This document shows positions 63,038 through 64,000 of a stretch of 64,000 bases of DNA, one piece after another; positions within the stretch are counted from its first letter, which is position 1; each line of letters starts with the position of its first letter. A program made the translations under genes and the position numbers. This stretch comes from CAZYME01 sp964648115 (GTDB lineage Bacteria > Pseudomonadota > Gammaproteobacteria > Legionellales > Legionellaceae): NCBI GenBank assembly GCA_964648115.1, contig CAZYME010000003.1, positions 62,001 to 126,000 on the forward strand, written 5' to 3'. Below the pieces are notes generated by a model. It did no database searches. It was not told the origin of the DNA and saw nothing but the letters and a program-made list of their open reading frames with translations.

Positions 63038-64000
63038 CTACTTAGGAGTATTTTGATACTGCGGAGCCTGAGCAGCTAAAGCGCTAACAAATTCACTAAC
63101 TGTGGACACACTCCTGTCAGCTATCCCATTTAATTCTTGCCGTTTAGCTGAGCCACGAAGCATATCACCCAAACGACCGTGCCTTAGAGTATGTAAACAC
63201 CCTTGTAAATCAGCCGCAGAGCCGTTGCCAGACAACACTGCTTTTATGGCGTTAACAGCCCTCACCTCATCTGAATAGCTATTTTGAGAAGCCTGATTCA
63301 TTTTTCCTAGAAAACTAAGGTGCAAATACTCCTGCACTTTTCCAGAGGGCGTCTTTACTTTAGCTCTTTCAGCAATATATGCGTCAAGTTTTGCCACAAA
63401 GGCATCTTTCGTTATGGCAAAAGCACCCCATCTTCTCTGATCCATTGGCTTGCTAGCCGCAGCTGGCGCAGCCTGTGCGGGTGAAACACTCTCTACTTTA
63501 ACTACTGCAGCCGCCTTCAATCTTTCGATGTAAGTTTGAACCAGTGAAGCTCCCCCATGGTCTTTTAAAGTATCAATCCTTGCAACCTCAGCAATTATCA
63601 GAGCCGGAGTAATAGGAATTGCCTTTTCTACCTGCGCTCTCAGCTGCATACACAACCCTAGAATACCCATCAGTGAATAATCATCTTTATCTAATGCTGC
63701 TTCTGCTAATGGAGTCACTTCTTTCTCAATAGCATCTATTATACTTAACATTTGTCTACCACTGACCAAATTCAGTGAAGGATCATCAGCTGATAATGCA
63801 TGAGCCTGCTCGCCAAGAGCCCCATAAGTCGCAGTCTCTCCTCGAGCACCTGATTGTGTTGGTGGCTGAGGAAAAACAAGAGGCTTGGGAGCATCAGAAA
63901 TACCGGGGTCTGCCAGCAGATCACCGTAGAGTGAAACTATAGGCCCAGAAGCTTGCATGCTAGCTTGTTGACTTACCACAGCATTAACGCGCTTGATATT
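63038..64000 (-). CDS. Protein of unknown function, 5' end beyond window
   Basis: The frame is open to the right edge and reads NIKRVNAVVSQQASM at the edge, so the GTG at 63979 is not necessarily the start and the gene is probably partial. At least 320 residues are visible. The first part is low in charge with a Pro-rich stretch, then a helical region, an Ala/Pro linker (SPAQAAPAAASKP), and a C-terminal helical domain (DAFVAKLDAYIAERAK and onward). No known family. An effector or accessory protein is possible. Confidence 0.65.
   Translation of the reverse strand, partial: NIKRVNAVVSQQASMQASGPIVSLYGDLLADPGISDAPKPLVFPQPPTQSGARGETATYGALGEQAHALSADDPSLNLVSGRQMLSIIDAIEKEVTPLAEAALDKDDYSLMGILGLCMQLRAQVEKAIPITPALIIAEVARIDTLKDHGGASLVQTYIERLKAAAVVKVESVSPAQAAPAAASKPMDQRRWGAFAITKDAFVAKLDAYIAERAKVKTPSGKVQEYLHLSFLGKMNQASQNSYSDEVRAVNAIKAVLSGNGSAADLQGCLHTLRHGRLGDMLRGSAKRQELNGIADRSVSTVSEFVSALAAQAPQYQNTPK

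Overview
The window is a 64 kb piece of an AT-rich (roughly 40% GC by eye) gammaproteobacterial draft genome with two runs of N (10185-10284 and 35761-35770). The likeliest group is Legionellales (Legionella/Coxiella relatives). This is inferred from the fused aspartate kinase-diaminopimelate decarboxylase, a type II secretion GspC, an ankyrin protein with a predicted cysteine-protease-like front domain, several large proteins of unknown family that look like secreted effectors, and the general gene set. No rRNA or tRNA gene is present to fix the taxonomy. I see no tRNA, rRNA, CRISPR array, prophage or plasmid genes.

Layout. 1-9800: cytochrome c maturation genes in two blocks, ccmC-D-E-F-G on the minus strand and ccmA-B on the plus strand. 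They are separated by an ankyrin protein with its own strong promoter, two unknown proteins and sohB. 9800-16200: a tandem repeat built from a REP palindrome and the 3' end of mutT, then mutT-secA, a family 39-like glycosyltransferase and dusA. 16270-26200: hemF, an ankyrin-like unknown, an LplT-like transporter with a short-chain dehydrogenase, a cold-shock protein, pyrE, a DegP/DegS-like protease, and a set of unknown proteins, one of them frameshifted. 26300-37060: asmA-like gene with mutY, a Ca/Na exchanger, gspC with a Sel1 lipoprotein, a trans-sulfuration enzyme, an acyltransferase, dapD-dapE and a dicarboxylate/amino-acid symporter cut by the second gap. 37500-44760: two unknown proteins (150-residue class and 1050 aa), a secreted GH18 chitinase, and minor pilins pilV-pilW-pilX. 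44980-50700: hisC-phhB, a REP-associated transposase (RAYT) with its REPs, then yajC-secD-secF. 50870-53650: queA followed by a degenerate tgt-like gene, and an EamA permease. 53900-64000: a small secreted protein, a FadL-type porin, lysAC, an AddA-like helicase-nuclease, mrp, and an unknown gene running off the right edge.

Much of the unusual content is in short palindromic elements. At least seven families can be separated by their arms. Two copies are bounded by 12-base direct repeats that look like target duplications. One copy of a GC-rich family sits in frame inside the AddA-like gene and adds about 47 residues. The RAYT at 46610-47137 is the likely source of one family (REP), which is also the repeat next to mutT.

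Functional themes: protein export (SecA, SecDF-YajC), lysine/diaminopimelate synthesis (DapD, DapE, LysAC), cytochrome c maturation, haem synthesis (HemF), tRNA modification (DusA, QueA, TGT-like), secreted degradative functions (chitinase with a type II secretion component) and possible host-interaction proteins. The observation most likely to be new biology is the TGT-like protein in the tgt position: it keeps the fold landmarks and the zinc site but has lost the active-site residues.
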